DNA of 64,000 bases. Source: Lamellibrachia columna. Its lineage: Eukaryota; Annelida; Polychaeta; Sabellida; Siboglinidae. The stretch lies in NCBI GenBank assembly GCA_963662155.1, contig OY759268.1, positions 10,124,935-10,188,934 on the forward strand. Direction: 5' to 3'. The position numbers and the translations under genes are program-made. Of this stretch, positions 19,560 through 32,984 are shown piece by piece; the stretch's first letter is position 1; every line of letters begins with the position of its first letter. The notes beneath the pieces are model-generated. The model was not told where the DNA came from. It ran no database searches and saw nothing but the letters and a program-made list of their open reading frames with translations.

Positions 19560-20330
19560 ATGTATGAGCGATCACGAGCAGGAACAAGCAAACTGTTCGT
19601 GGCCGTTAAAAACAACATAACTACGCGACTTATATCCAGCATAAACTCTAGATGATCAACCAACATACACATACCAAATACTTGTGAAAAACCTCGAAAA
19701 AACTATAAAAAAAATTACTGTTTGTTTTGCAAAAATAAAACAGGCGTTAAATGTCCACATGACGAACATTGACTGCTGTTGGACATAATTATACTATCAC
19801 GCGGGATTTCCGTATACCGATGTTAGTTATCTAACATCCGCTAGGAGTCACATTAGTTGTCTACCAATACGCTAGGCGTCCGCTCTACAAGTAACACCGG
19901 GAGGTAATTATATGTAATAGACACAATATTAATACAGCGCCATCGATCCGTCTATGTGGCCTCATAAACGGTGTTAAGAATGACTGAGAGTATTAACCAA
20001 AGGACGCCGTGCCGCGCCTCGCACCTGGTCACCTCACACTTCCGTGACCGACCGCTCCGTCGCTTCAATAAGCAGTGTTCAAAACAAGTGTCCCTATAAA
20101 TGTCTAGTATTTTTTTTCATTATCCTAATAATCAGGACGCTAGCTCTTTCATCAGTTTGTAAGGTAATTTTACATTTGTTGTACTGTTGTTTACACTTGG
20201 TTACAACTACGCAGGCATGACATTTGACATATAATTGACACGAAGTCTGGAAAACGTTTCACATTAAATATCTAATCAAAACTTTTTCATTTAAATTAAT
20301 TTTAACTTAGTAAACAGGAATGTATTATTT
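19560..20330. repeat. Segmental duplicate block D2, copy 2
   Basis: Aligns with 41,930-42,640 and 3,090-3,480. Landmarks are cgcctcgcacctggtcacct and agtgttcaaaacaagtgtcc. Non-coding in all copies. Confidence 0.65.
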
Positions 20331-20336
20331 ATTTAT

Positions 20337-20914
<578 letters not shown>

Positions 20915-22155
20915 ATTCCTTCAATATAAAAAACGTAGTATTTAAACAAAACACTACATACAAACACTAAACCTGCGACCAATATTATTAATATTATTAT
21001 ACACAATTCATATTATCCCGTTTCCAAATATATTTCCGTCATAGACGTACTTTAGCACACCTTAACCTTTACCTTCATCCTTTGACAAGAACGGTCGTAG
21101 ATGTGCCATTTCAATTTATAATTCGCTAGATTTATCTGTTTTCTGCTTTGCTTAGAATGATATGTATGCATTTCTTGTTCCATTCGTATATATTACCCAG
21201 TACATACTTGAGCACAACTTGCATGTAAGGCTAGTAGCAATAATATATAACTAACCTGGCGAAATACTTATTCAAAGGATAACACTAAACAAAACCTAAC
21301 TTTATCCAAATTTCGTTCAAGTAAACTTTATTGTACTGCCTTATTTTGACACGTGTACACCCGTCATTCAGTGAACTGATCGATACATACACGTTATAAA
21401 TTCTTCCAGTGTCCAAGTATTGTCACAGTGTTAACAAACGGACAGTTTGACGCGCATCTGGCGGTAAAACTGTTGCACTTCTTCCTGGCACTGGGCACGG
21501 CGTAGATAGACAGATTGCAATTGCACTAGTTGTCAGGTAATCAATACAATATTCGCCATCCATGCACACACGCTTCAATTAGTATTACGCAGTTAATGCT
21601 CGGACAGGGAGCAAGTTTCAAGACGTGTATGCAAAGAATCAGTGGATTTCTTAGAAAACAGTGTAATTCATCACGCCAATAAGCCATAATTAATCAGTGG
21701 AAATACATTGCATCCGCGGATCCGGTTTCGTAATCAGGCATTTCCTCTAACATTAATTTCCATTATAAAAGTGCCGTTGTATCAGATGTTTTCTTGCGTG
21801 TAGCAATAGCTAGATGGTTTGTACCACAGTAATTTGATAGTTTCCTGAGGTAAGATTTAATACTAACCGTAATGATGGTGATAACGATATTTGGGATAGT
21901 TATGTTGATGAGGATTGGGAAAGAAGGTACGACTATAATTCTTTTCACACAAGGAATAATTACTGAATGCAACCAGAAAAGGGTTGAGGAAGTTTGGTAC
22001 TGCACCTGTACTGTACTCCGTATAATTCCAGCTTTCGTGTTATTTTTGAATGCAAATTACTTTTCAGCTGTACCAGCCAGAAAATCCCCATTAAAATGTT
22101 TACAAACGGACACAAACTTGAGGAAGTAGACTTTCAAATAACGTTGGTCCACCTT
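20915..22155. repeat. Duplicated block R3, copy 2
   Basis: Shares actaaacctgcgaccaat, tttcctctaacattaattt and aagtagactttcaaata with the other R3 copies. It contains a GPCR C-terminal relic at 21,438-21,510 and continues directly into a LINE fragment at 22,156. Confidence 0.7.
21438..21510 (-). pseudogene. Relic of a GPCR C-terminus
   Basis: Minus-strand reading gives IYAVPSA and, after a small deletion that shifts the frame, EEVQQFYRQMRVKLS, matching the end of GPCR-A. The TAG stop shared by the relics at 4.5k and 43.2k is a Gln codon here, so this copy branched before that mutation or retains the older state. Confidence 0.7.
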
Positions 22156-22605
22156 AAGCAATGACCATATATGTTATCTCTAGACAACAAAACATATGGA
22201 CAGATGCAGAGACACCAGCTTCACAACCAAGCTTAGAGTCTACAGAGCACTTGCTGTGTCCAAAGAGAAGCAAACATTTGAAAATAAATGCTTCAGGAGA
22301 CACCTCCGCATTTCGCACATTGAACATGACAAAAACAAATTTGTTAGACAACAATAAGAGTCCCTTGCTGGAAAGCAGGAACCCTTGGTGGCAACAGTAA
22401 AATAACGCAAACTCTCTTGTAATCCTGCAAGGCACCCTGGAGGGCAAGAGACGATGGGGCCTCCAGAAAAAAAAAACTGGATGGACAACATAAAGGAATG
22501 AACACATCAATGCATAGCGACCGTACTATGCACAGCAGAGGACATCCAACGCTGGCGAGAATTATGCGAGAATGACACCCGTACGAATGTCCCGGTAAAG
22601 TGATG
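22156..22605 (+). mobile_element. LINE C-terminal fragment (third family), copy 1
   Basis: Encodes, in broken frames, the RT C-terminus seen more completely at 43,886-44,292: RLYRALAVS, then ENKCFRRHLRISHIEHDKN, then a [10 protein letters not shown] stretch, QGTLEGKR and WMDNIKE, ending with [10 protein letters not shown]. This is the recognisable end of a common invertebrate non-LTR element. A deletion removes the LLYGCES region. It lies inside the duplicated R3 block, so it was copied together with it. Confidence 0.75.
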
Positions 22606-22627
22606 AAGGTTTCTGTGTTTAGCTTGG

Positions 22628-23937
<1,310 letters not shown>

Positions 23938-23938
<1 letters not shown>

Positions 23939-24022
23939 AGCTTTCTGTAAACCTGGGTAGATAATATCTACTGGCGATCCCTCGTCTATCCAATTTGTGA
24001 TTTCTCCCCAAAAACATACTAT
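23938..24022 (-). mobile_element. Inverted CR1 reverse-transcriptase fragment
   Basis: Minus-strand residues [18 protein letters not shown] match the CR1 RT just before LDFQKAFD. It follows the endonuclease relic without any gap but in the opposite orientation. Confidence 0.75.
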
Positions 24023-24084
24023 ATGTAGTTGAAGGTCGGGTATATTGGACCACTTATGATATATATATATATCAAAATAAACTA

Positions 24085-24320
24085 TCATTGTTGCGCTTTC
24101 CACTATTTCATTTGAAACTCGTCAGTGATAGGCACCAATAGGCACCAATAGGCACCAATAGGCACCAATATTTACAACATGGCAACTATTCGACCAGGCA
24201 TTTGGGAGAAAATTTTAAATTTGGATTATGGCATACCGGTCCAATATAGAAGATCATTCGTCTATATTGAACCAACTTTTACTTTATATTGTACCGGGTC
24301 GTCAATTCAATGTACCTCTT
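24085..24320 (+). repeat. Block R5, copy 1, with conserved short ORF start
   Basis: Other copies are at 44,293-44,560 (plus), 36,290-36,700 and 57,709-58,160 (minus). It carries a 10-bp minisatellite (aataggcacc, four units at 24,128-24,167), then an ATG at 24,179 opening MATIRPGIWEKILNLDYG and IPVQYRRSFVYIE. The corresponding start is MAKVRPGIRRKII in the minus copy at 57.8-58.05k and MATIGSCICEKI at 44.35k. The conserved frame suggests an ancestral coding exon, here fused at about 24,320 to CR1 ORF1. Confidence 0.6.
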
Positions 24321-25031
24321 TGGTGCGAGAAGTCCTGGGCTGAGGTCCAGGCAGATAGTTTTAGTTTTGAGTGTAGGGGATGTACGAAGATGAAGGAACT
24401 AGAGGTGGAGTTGGAAGAGCTGATGCTGCTCGTTGTGGCAATGGTGGGAAGGGAACAGGGGGGTTGTGCCAGTAGTTCCGGTGGGGGAACAGTAGATGAT
24501 AAAGTGGGGAAAGACACAATATATGCTAGGGAGAGGTCACCGCAGCCTGGGAGGAAGCTGAGAGGAGGGAAGGTGACAGGTCGTAGGGAGACAGGACGTA
24601 AGGAGACGGGAAGGAAAGGAACGGTTGGGAAGACAACCGGAGCGAAGGAGAGGGGAGTAGGGGAGACAGGAGGGAAGGAGAAGGGAGTGGGGGAGACAGG
24701 AGGGAAGGAGAAGGGAGTGGGGGAGACGGGAGGGAAAACAACCGGAGTGAAGGAGAGGGAAGTGGGAGAGACAAGAGCAAAGGAGTGGGAAGTGGGGGAG
24801 ACAGGAGCGAAGGAGACAGGAGGGAAGGGGTCAGGACATAATGTGATGGAGGGGATCGAACGGAAGAGTTATTCTGCAGCAGTGATAGAGGGGGTGAGGA
24901 AGAGAGCGAGGGTGTTTGTGGGGGATTCGATAGTTAGGAAGACCGACAGAGTCTTAAACAAGGGAGATGATGTGGTGGTCTGCTTGCCTGGAGCCAAAAT
25001 AGAGGCGATAACTGAGAGGGTAAAAAACATC
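24228..25031 (+). CDS. CR1-like LINE ORF1: PHD-like end, coiled coil, coding minisatellite, SGNH-esterase start
   Basis: Open from 24,228, but only the part from about 24,320 (WCEKSW onward) is ORF1; the first 30 codons come from R5. Visible in order: the C-terminal half of a PHD-like zinc finger (WCEKSW, then FECRGC); a coiled coil (KMKELEVELEELMLLV); a Gly/Ser linker; a basic region with ten-residue repeats of the type GVGETGGKEK; a conserved segment VMEGIERKSYSAAVIEGV; SGNH block I (RVFVGDSIVRKTD, with the catalytic-type Ser); and KGDDVVVCLPGAKIEAI. The ORF then runs into (TA)n, so blocks III and V of the esterase are missing. CR1 ORF1 proteins bind nucleic acid and in this clade carry an esterase of uncertain role. 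It is the best-preserved ORF1 copy here but is truncated and cannot be functional as an esterase. Confidence 0.75.
24651..24830 (+). repeat. 30-bp coding minisatellite in CR1 ORF1
   Basis: Units of 30 bases such as ggagtgggggagacaggagg plus gaaggagaag, about six with decreasing identity. The array is in frame (ten residues per unit) and almost entirely purine on the plus strand. The block from 24,540 to 24,840 is a long polypurine tract with several GGG runs. Confidence 0.9.
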
Positions 25032-25032
25032 G

Positions 25033-25106
<74 letters not shown>
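25032..25106. repeat. (TA)n microsatellite between CR1 ORF1 and MITE
   Basis: About 36 TA units with one TACA interruption. It replaces the left end of the MITE that is intact at 52,233. Confidence 0.95.
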
Positions 25107-25107
<1 letters not shown>

Positions 25108-26166
25108 TTGTGTTCGATGTACTCAGATTTTACGAGTATATAAGGAATACATCTGAGTACTTTCTCAATATGATATTATAAAAAAAATATTTCATTTCGT
25201 ATTTTATGAAACCATTAACAAGTACAGCAATAATAAAAAAGTATGGTAACATAGTGTATTACATGCATATGAATAAAAGTGTCAAAACATTGTTTATCTT
25301 CTTGCATGCATCTAAGCTGAGTTGGATATGTTTTGTAATACAGGATCATTAAAACAGTTTTATTATGTTAATTCTATTGCAATAACCATGATGATAATTG
25401 CAATGTAATAACCCCTGATTTGTAGTAATAATTATTGTTACATTTAGTAGATTTGACTTCGTTTTTACTTGGTATTAATGAGTTTTCACAATTTCACATC
25501 GTGGATCACGTTTCTGCACATTGAATACACTGAAGCCACAAAAGCCTCACTTTAAGAGGCATCATTTTAAAATGTTATTCCGAGTCACAAAACCTTAGTT
25601 CACATCCAGAGCCAATATGTAGTGTGATTAATGTACAAAGGGGATATTGAGCCCTGGACATTGGTAGGTGTTAATCCACCCTCTCAGCAAACATTTGTTG
25701 CGGACTGGACTTTTGGTCACTGCCAGCCACAACATACCTAGCAGTGTTCATTGATTCATATGTGATATATATATATATATATATATATATTTTTTATTAT
25801 TATATTTATTTATTTATTTTCTCTAGTTATGTTGTGCTATGAAATGTATATTAAAAAGTATAGCAACTTAAATAAATATTAACCCATATTTGAATGCATA
25901 GGTTGGTCCAAAACATAAAGAGGTTTTCTTTTGACAGTTTTCCTCATAAAAAAAGTCTGATAAACATAGTCAAATCTTCCTGAATTATATAAACTAATTC
26001 ACAATGTATATTAAAAAAAATACATTATTATTACTATACATTTTTTCTATAATATCTTACAAGATGTACTCGTGCTCGTGGAAATGTACTCCTACTCGTT
26101 CTCGACTTTGAGCAATGTCCTCGTAATCGTATTTGACTCATGGAAATGTACTCGGTACCAAGTCTG
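25107..26166. mobile_element. hAT-like MITE, copy 1 (left end lost)
   Basis: Aligns with 52,290-53,106 (gagccctggacattgg, ccaccctctcagcaaacatt). The right terminal repeat is present (gtactcggtaccaagtctg ends at 26,166), followed by atattaat, the same 8 bases that precede the left end of the other copy. No transposase frame. Internal (TA)n at 25,764-25,790. Confidence 0.75.
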
Positions 26167-26174
26167 ATATTAAT

Positions 26175-26518
26175 ATGATGAATGATTCAAGCATGACGCC
26201 GCAGCATATGTTAAACGACAGCTTGTCGTTTGGCGACGAACAACACAGCACACCGATGGGATTCGTCTAGTTAGCATTGCCATAATTCTTCTGAATGCGC
26301 TAGGGTTGCCGGGCAATTTGCTTGTGTTTGCGGTTTATGTCCGAAAGATGACAACGTCGATACGAGTACACATGCTCGCACTGGCCGTCGCCGATTCATT
26401 GGTCTGTGTTTGCGCTGTTCTTGTCTTGTCCCGTGTTATTACTTATTTATGTGTTTCTTATGGTGTTTGTATCGATCGTTCGTCTTTTGGCTGTTAAACG
26501 CCCACACGCGGTCTGAAT
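26175..26518 (+). pseudogene. GPCR-C1 pseudogene (N-terminus, TM1, TM2, scar, end of TM3)
   Basis: ATG at 26,175 opens a short N-terminus (NDSSMTPQHMLNDSLS) that shifts frame. TM1 then reads LPGNLLVFAVYVRKMTTS and TM2 LALAVADSLVCVCAV, both matching GPCR-A. About 25 residues of TM2/TM3 are deleted and the frame shifts. The frame +1 then gives [20 protein letters not shown] and a stop, equivalent to the TM3 end (E of the ERF motif is Val). The twin at 53,124-53,475 has the same deletion, frameshift and stop. Everything downstream is replaced by R2-derived sequence. Confidence 0.88.
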
Positions 26519-26539
26519 GAAGAGGTCCGGGCATATATT

Positions 26540-26985
<446 letters not shown>

Positions 26986-26989
26986 GCGT

Positions 26990-27460
26990 CTTAGCTTTTG
27001 CAAAATTGTGTGTATAACGAACACCATGCCTAACCTATGAGCCCATGTTACTAAGCTTTTAAACCACCATGGCGTTGTCATTAAGTACCAGTTAATTCAT
27101 GTTTATATTACCATCCATTATAATAGAAGGGAAATTATGAAGTAAAATAGTTAAGGGCCATATTATTTCCAATCATTTCAATCAGTTATCAATCCAACCA
27201 ATCATTTATTTAATAAAAAAACAGCACATCAACATACATCAGGTCAACACAACAATAACAAATGTAGTAATACTACACGTGTACTAAATTACATTAGTAT
27301 ATAAACTACAACTACACATTTCAAGCAGAGTGAAAAGGTCAGCGGAGTAGTACACATACCTATTTCCAGCACTTTGAACAAAGTTGTTCGTGAATGCAGA
27401 TATCCTGCATCAAAAACTGCTTGCACATGTTCCTTTTTAATTATAATATTAGATCAGTAA
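26990..27460. repeat. Duplicated non-coding block R8, copy 2
   Basis: Very close to 53,575-54,050 (tagcttttgcaaaattgtg, caaacaccatgcctaac type matches) and to 8,600-9,060. Confidence 0.75.
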
Positions 27461-27574
27461 ATGCGTGATCAGCAAGGATAAAACTAGAACAACATTTCTG
27501 TGCAAAATGCTACAATATACACATATATACACACAAACATGCGGGCTGCGTAAGAACTGTATATGTAGATGCCG

Positions 27575-27955
27575 CATTGACTGGAGCGAGACCGGAAGTT
27601 GTATATATTTTGTTAGCCTTTTTTGTGGTAATGTCACGTAAACACTTGGGAAATATTTGAAAACGGAATGTCGCAATACGATAAAAAAAAACGACGTTTT
27701 ATAGGCAGTATCGTTCCCTAATGATATTGGGCCGTCGACGCCGTCGCGGACGGAACCATATTTTATGCGAGGACGATTTATTGGAAGCGGACAACGTAAC
27801 AATGATTATTATCAATACTCTAGCCCATTGGGATTACCGGAGTGTATACACTATGGACATTTAGTATATTATGCATTATATTAACATAACTATATTAAGT
27901 GAACAGTCTATTATATTGTTACGCTCATAATTGCATAACATTCACTAATAGGAGC
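27575..27955 (+). repeat. Dispersed repeat R2, copy 3 (left-truncated)
   Basis: Begins inside R2 at gactggagcgagaccggaag, matching 7,600. Ends near 27,955. The region 27,956-28,490 is non-coding and contains an internal near-duplicate of about 75 bases (28,255-28,333 and 28,400-28,472, sharing agtggtttgacggaacaacc). Confidence 0.65.
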
Positions 27956-28489
27956 CTACAGTCTAAACGAAACCACCATGTTCTTCCCATGCAAGATTGT
28001 AGTTTTCATTTTTACAAAACTGCATCAAGTGTATGATTCTGTCAATAAAGGTAAACAAAAATCAATAACTTATTGAGAAAAATTTCAGATATGCCTTAGA
28101 TATAGACTGATGCTAAATGGTTTTGAAATGCTAAATGACATTGGAAATGTCACAGAATTATGACCACACACAGTGTCATGATGAGGAGGCGATCCGTCTT
28201 CACCCGGGATGTGTCGTGCTGTCCGCCCAGCTGTTTCAACGCAGCAGACAACGTATTTATTGGAGGTTGTCCCGGAAACAAAGTGCATTTGTCAGAAGAC
28301 AAGTGGTTTGACGGAACAACCCAGGAGCTCAGTGGTGAGCCAACGCAGCCGCGATCATGGCCATTCTAGAATGTGTTAAACCGTTTAACGGACGAACAAA
28401 GGTTGTCCCGGATGGAGGGAAACAAAGAGAGTTCGTCGAAAGACTAGTGGTTTGATGGCACAACCTAGGAGCTATATATACCTATAAAT

Positions 28490-28624
28490 AATGTACAGTG
28501 AGATAATATTAAAAATACATTGAACAAGGTCGAATTGTTTAATGTTTCAACATGGGGCAGCACACATTTAGTGGGAATGTCCCATATGAACAAAGTAAAG
28601 TTACCTGTCTCCAAAGAAACGTCC

Positions 28625-28714
<90 letters not shown>

Positions 28715-29227
28715 GAACAAACACGTAACACGTACATTATATTATAAAAAATATACTGCAGCCACGAGGTAGACATATTAGCAAAGCAGGTTATTTGACA
28801 ATATATACTACAAAAAGGTAGAGGGTCACTAACAATTCCATAGCAATATATACGGTGCTCAACGGTAGCACGAACAGGGTTCTAGCGAACAAAGCTAGAA
28901 CGATCATAGTACTGGCGATTACAAGCCAAAGTATACATTAGTTCACCAGATATATTTCTGAATAATGTAGCACATATGAAATGAGTCTAAAATTTAAAAT
29001 GTGTAATATGATGACATTAACAGTGCGGTATTTGTCTACTTTAGAACAACACGTATTCTAAATGTACTTGCAACAATATACAATTCACTTGACAGCATAC
29101 TTAATAAAACGTTCCCATTAAACAACTTCTATGGAATCGCCTTCGAGTTCAGCTTTACTTTGACAATTATTAATTATTCGTTTCACGCACGTCGTGATTT
29201 CGGCTACCTTGGCAGAGGTGTAAACGT
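28490..29227 (-). other. 3' flank of GPCR-A2, with (TA)n at 28,628-28,711
   Basis: Aligns with 9,640-10,253 in module 1. The (TA)42 array is absent at the corresponding point in module 1. The nearest 70 bases to the stop codon are nearly identical to module 1, but the AATAAA of module 1 is lost by a small deletion. Confidence 0.6.
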
Positions 29228-30520
29228 TCATTGGCAACAAGCGGCCAGTTTCACACGCGTCTGGCGGTAGAACTGTCGCACGTCTTTCCGGAATATAGCG
29301 CTGGCGACGCCGTAGATGAACGGGTTGACAACAGAGTTTACAACAATTAATCGCTGCAATACCTCTGGAATGGGAATTGCCAGTTTATCCAATGACCCTG
29401 GCAGCCAGCAGAACACGAATACAATCGTGATGATGAATAGCAATGCAACATTTGCACTGGTCTTTGTTTGTTTCGCAACTGTTTTGTTTCTAGTCGTCAG
29501 AGGAGCTGATGTCCCAGCACAAGGAATGGTCGTACGTCTGCTCGCAATAACCGACGTTTCTTCAACCTTTGTGAACACATTCGAAGGCCCCATACCAATG
29601 GGACGAGCAACGTCATCCTCTGCTTTGATTACTTTCACTTTCGTGGTAACATTTGAAGATCCCCGATCAACAACACATAAAGCGTTCTCAACTGATCTGA
29701 TTTGGTTCATTTTCGTTGTCATATTTGAAGGTTCTGTATTTGGTTGGCGGCTTTGCGTATTATTGAACACACGGGAAGACCCCGGTTCAGACGGGCTTGA
29801 ATCATGTTGTGACATCCCGTGTAAAACAGCGACCTGGTTTCGCGAGGATCGTGCCCTCACTAGCAGCGTAACCGCCATCAATATATAAAAAGTCGTCATT
29901 GTGGATATGCACACTAGAGCCACACATGAATTATACACTCGTCTGAACTGGTCGTATCTATAAAGCCTCGCAACAGTATTTACTGATGTGCCTACAACTG
30001 CAATCACAGCAATGATAATCAAAGCCTTCTTCGCTCGCTGTGCGTCCACGTTGAACGTGTATGGACGTTTGACAGCCACAAAACGCTCGATCGACACAAA
30101 CACCAGAAGAAAAGAAGAGAACAAGATCGACAGATTGATGACATAGAGTATTGCCTCCCTTTTCACCAAGTCTTTCTGATTTGCACTAAGGACGATTCCA
30201 CAGACACAGACGGCCGAATCAGCGACAGCCAGTGCAAACATATACACTCTCGTTGATGTTGTCATCTTTCGGATATAAACTGCTATTACAAGCAGATTGC
30301 CCGGCAATCCCAGCACACACAGGAGCAATACAACAATAACAACATCCTCTGTATATGTTGATTTACTGGAATCGAATGTAACATTTAAGACATTCTGCAG
30401 AAAAATTGTGCCGTTGGTCACGTTGGGTGTATTCCAAGACTCCATGTTGACGGCTGGCTCGCAGCTGAAGATTACACTGCGCGGATTGTGACACCATTGG
30501 CCAGTTACCTGTAACATCAT
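29228..30520 (-). CDS. GPCR-A2: intronless class A GPCR
   Basis: 430 codons, colinear without gaps with GPCR-A1 and about 90% identical, differences being concentrated in the N-terminal tail and the third intracellular loop. All landmarks are kept: N-glycosylation sites NVT and NGT near 33-38, LPGN in TM1, LAVADSAV in TM2, SIERF at the end of TM3, FVFCWLP in TM6, NSVVNPFIYG in TM7 and the C-terminal Cys pair. The 24-residue loop repeats begin at 263 (EPSNMTTKM), 287 (GSSNVTTKV) and 311 (GPSNVFTKV). It likewise lacks Cys 3.25, Trp 4.50 and a TM5 Pro. Met26 (ATG at 30,445) in context gtcaacATGg is the likelier start. Open frame retained while its neighbours decayed suggests selection. Confidence 0.92.
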   Translation of the reverse strand: MMLQVTGQWCHNPRSVIFSCEPAVNMESWNTPNVTNGTIFLQNVLNVTFDSSKSTYTEDVVIVVLLLCVLGLPGNLLVIAVYIRKMTTSTRVYMFALAVADSAVCVCGIVLSANQKDLVKREAILYVINLSILFSSFLLVFVSIERFVAVKRPYTFNVDAQRAKKALIIIAVIAVVGTSVNTVARLYRYDQFRRVYNSCVALVCISTMTTFYILMAVTLLVRARSSRNQVAVLHGMSQHDSSPSEPGSSRVFNNTQSRQPNTEPSNMTTKMNQIRSVENALCVVDRGSSNVTTKVKVIKAEDDVARPIGMGPSNVFTKVEETSVIASRRTTIPCAGTSAPLTTRNKTVAKQTKTSANVALLFIITIVFVFCWLPGSLDKLAIPIPEVLQRLIVVNSVVNPFIYGVASAIFRKDVRQFYRQTRVKLAACCQ

Positions 30521-31424
30521 TAGATAATATGAAGCCTCTATGAGCTAGACAGTAAATAAGAATAAGTAGACTTTCCACAGCACATTGCATTTCATCCCAC
30601 CTACTGAAACTACATAAAGTCTGTCCAAAATGCAAGATCAAGGCACAATATTATTGTACGCATCCAAGCGCATATTCAAGAGCATATGCAATTTACGATA
30701 ATTTATCGGTAGCGTGTGGGTCATTTTGAATGATTATGTGCAGGTGGTAAGATACTTACTGCATCATGTCTGCGTGTCATCGGTTAATTAAATACAGAAC
30801 ATATTGCAGTTGGCTGCCCAATGACGTTGTAACAGGCAGTGCGTATTAACGCCGACTTTGCGGATGCATTTATAACAAATATTTCAAACAAAACAACACG
30901 ACAGGACAGTGGATAGCACCTGCTAGTATCTAATCTTCACGTTATACGCGTGCATAATCGATAGTTTAAATCTCAAGACACCGACTAACGCCTGTTATAT
31001 CGAAACTGATGCGTATGCATATATGTGAACTTTACATCGAAGCGCCTGCGTATGTATGTGTGAACATTGTTCTACGATTACTTTTGTTCAAATAAATGTT
31101 TTGTTGCGCTTTCAAGCAACATTGTTGAAACTATTCGACAAATGTATTTATTTATTTGTGAACTGTTGCCACCTGGGGGCGTCGACATGAACAATTGGAA
31201 TGTATGAAGTTCATGAATAGATTAATGAAGTTTATTTCAACACAAATAACAAAGCAGAACATTAGGTTCGAGTTAGTAATGTCATATTATATTTTTTAAA
31301 TGCGAAGAATCACATATATTACTAATAATACTTGCCCTATAGCAATACTTATGATACTACACAATTATAGTATACACAGTAGCATGCATGAGTTATTATG
31401 ATATATTATTACATAAAAATAATT
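30521..31424 (-). promoter_or_regulatory. Conserved upstream region of GPCR-A2
   Basis: Matches 11,547-12,389, with the motif acgataatttatcggtagcg at 30,697 and a TATAAATG on minus near 30,872. It contains the CTCF-like GCCACCTGGGGGCG at 31,168-31,181. No ORF shared between modules lies in it. Confidence 0.4.
31168..31181 (+). promoter_or_regulatory. CTCF-like motif between GPCR-A2 and GPCR-B2
   Basis: GCCACCTGGGGGCG, identical to the site in module 1 and at the same distance (about 650 bases) from the receptor ORF. Confidence 0.45.
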
Positions 31425-32160
31425 CTAGAAGCATACCGACCAGCTTCAAGAGAACCGGGCATATATTTTATTTAATATATTTTCCAACGATGTGAACATT
31501 ATTTCTAACACTAATTTAGAACGTATACTAAAAGTTCATTGGAATATTTCTAGAAGTTGTATATATTTTGTTAGTCTTGTCGTAGTGTCACGAAAACACT
31601 TGCGAAATGTAAACGAAGTGGGATCCCGACAAGAGTAAAGTTCTCTTTGAACGCGGGATGTCTCAATCCAATAAAAAAGCAACGACGTGTAATAGCAGTA
31701 TCGGACACGAGTGATGTTGGGGCCGTCGATGGCATCGCGGACGGAGCAGTAGTTTATGCGAGGACGATTTATTGGAAGCGGAAAACATAATTATTATCAA
31801 TACGCTAGCAAATATGAATTACCGGAGTGTTTACACTATGGACATTTAGTATTATACATTATATCAATATAATTATAGTAAGTGAATAGTTTATTATACT
31901 GTTATGGCAATAATATGCAATTAGTGATTGACGGAAATACGCGGGACGGTCACCTCTGACACTACCTAGCTTGGCCTTGGGTGTGTGCATTGATTCTTCG
32001 AAAAGAATTCGGTTGGCTGCGATCACATCGGATGGTATATGAACATCAATCCTACCCTAAATGATATTAATAAATAGTTTTCACAATTTGCAAGATTTTG
32101 CCTTGTAACACAAACACAGTTTAGGCTGAGCCTTAGTTACACGACATGTTTACATACCTA
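31425..32160 (+). repeat. Dispersed repeat R2, copy 4
   Basis: Full-length match to copy 1 (ttctagaagcataccgacca to gatcacatcggatggtatat and beyond). The preceding microsatellite is not expanded here. The region 32,161-32,777 that follows is non-coding. Its first part matches 8,176-8,450; the rest is unrecognised. Confidence 0.7.
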
Positions 32161-32777
32161 TAGCAATAATCCGCAGTAGCTTGAATTTCGAAGTCCAGTA
32201 GATTTCGTACTCACCAAAAAATACCAACTGCACCCACATTGGAACCTCCTACTGTCCCTCCCATTGAATCTCACCAAAAACGTCTGTAAAAACTGTAAAA
32301 AAAAACCTAAACTCCGGGATTTTCTTCTTTTCTTGGAAGCCGGGAGTTTAACTACAAAACGTATTTTAGAAATTTATTTTAAACAAAATGTTGTATAATT
32401 CTTTAATTAGTGTTAATAATATAGTTACTTGAATTATAATGATATAAATAAACATCCAGCATTACAATGGTGCTTAAACATCTACATATTTCAACCATAG
32501 TCCAGGGATTGTTGCTGTGACTTAACGATTTTTCACCAGAACCTGCCATGCACGTTGGCTAGGTCAGCTAAGGTATTTACTGTTAAGGTATTTACCTTTA
32601 ATCTATGTCCGTCCTGCCTCACCTTTAAGAGTACACAACAGTGCTGTGTCCAAGTACTGGCTATATTGTTCTCCTTCCTCAATTATCTTACCTTTCTGAA
32701 TAGTTTATTGTTGTGCGATGACAAGTCATTTTTACACTGAGGTAAATGTCACCTTTGAGAGTTTGTATTTTTATATA

Positions 32778-32984
32778 AGTTTTCTCTTCAATCGAAAGGG
32801 GTTGACCAAACATTGGTCGTGTTCCGTCGCGTCGCGGAAGCAGTTCGTGAATTGTCTTTATATCGCAAGGCGAGAGTGACGTCAAACGTCTGTCGAGCGA
32901 AGTTTGTGACGCTCGTCTTCATGCATCCCCTCTCTTTTCGATACATATACTTTGTATATGATCGACTAACAACGAGCAGTCAAC
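32778..32984 (+). promoter_or_regulatory. GPCR-B2 leader with a perfect CRE palindrome
   Basis: Conserved with 12,991-13,200 and 57,411-57,599. It begins with a pyrimidine tract and CAG (ttttctcttcaatc here, with the G lost). It holds TGACGTCA at 32,877-32,884, the consensus cAMP-response element, which is also present at 57,492-57,499 but mutated in module 1 (TTACGTGA at 13,093-13,100). Whether it lies in the promoter or the 5' UTR is unknown. Confidence 0.45.

Noticed and set aside
24228..25181. 317-codon ORF as a host gene
   Set aside because: Fusion of an R5 fragment, CR1 ORF1 and (TA)n. Only the middle has domain support, so it is annotated as LINE ORF1.
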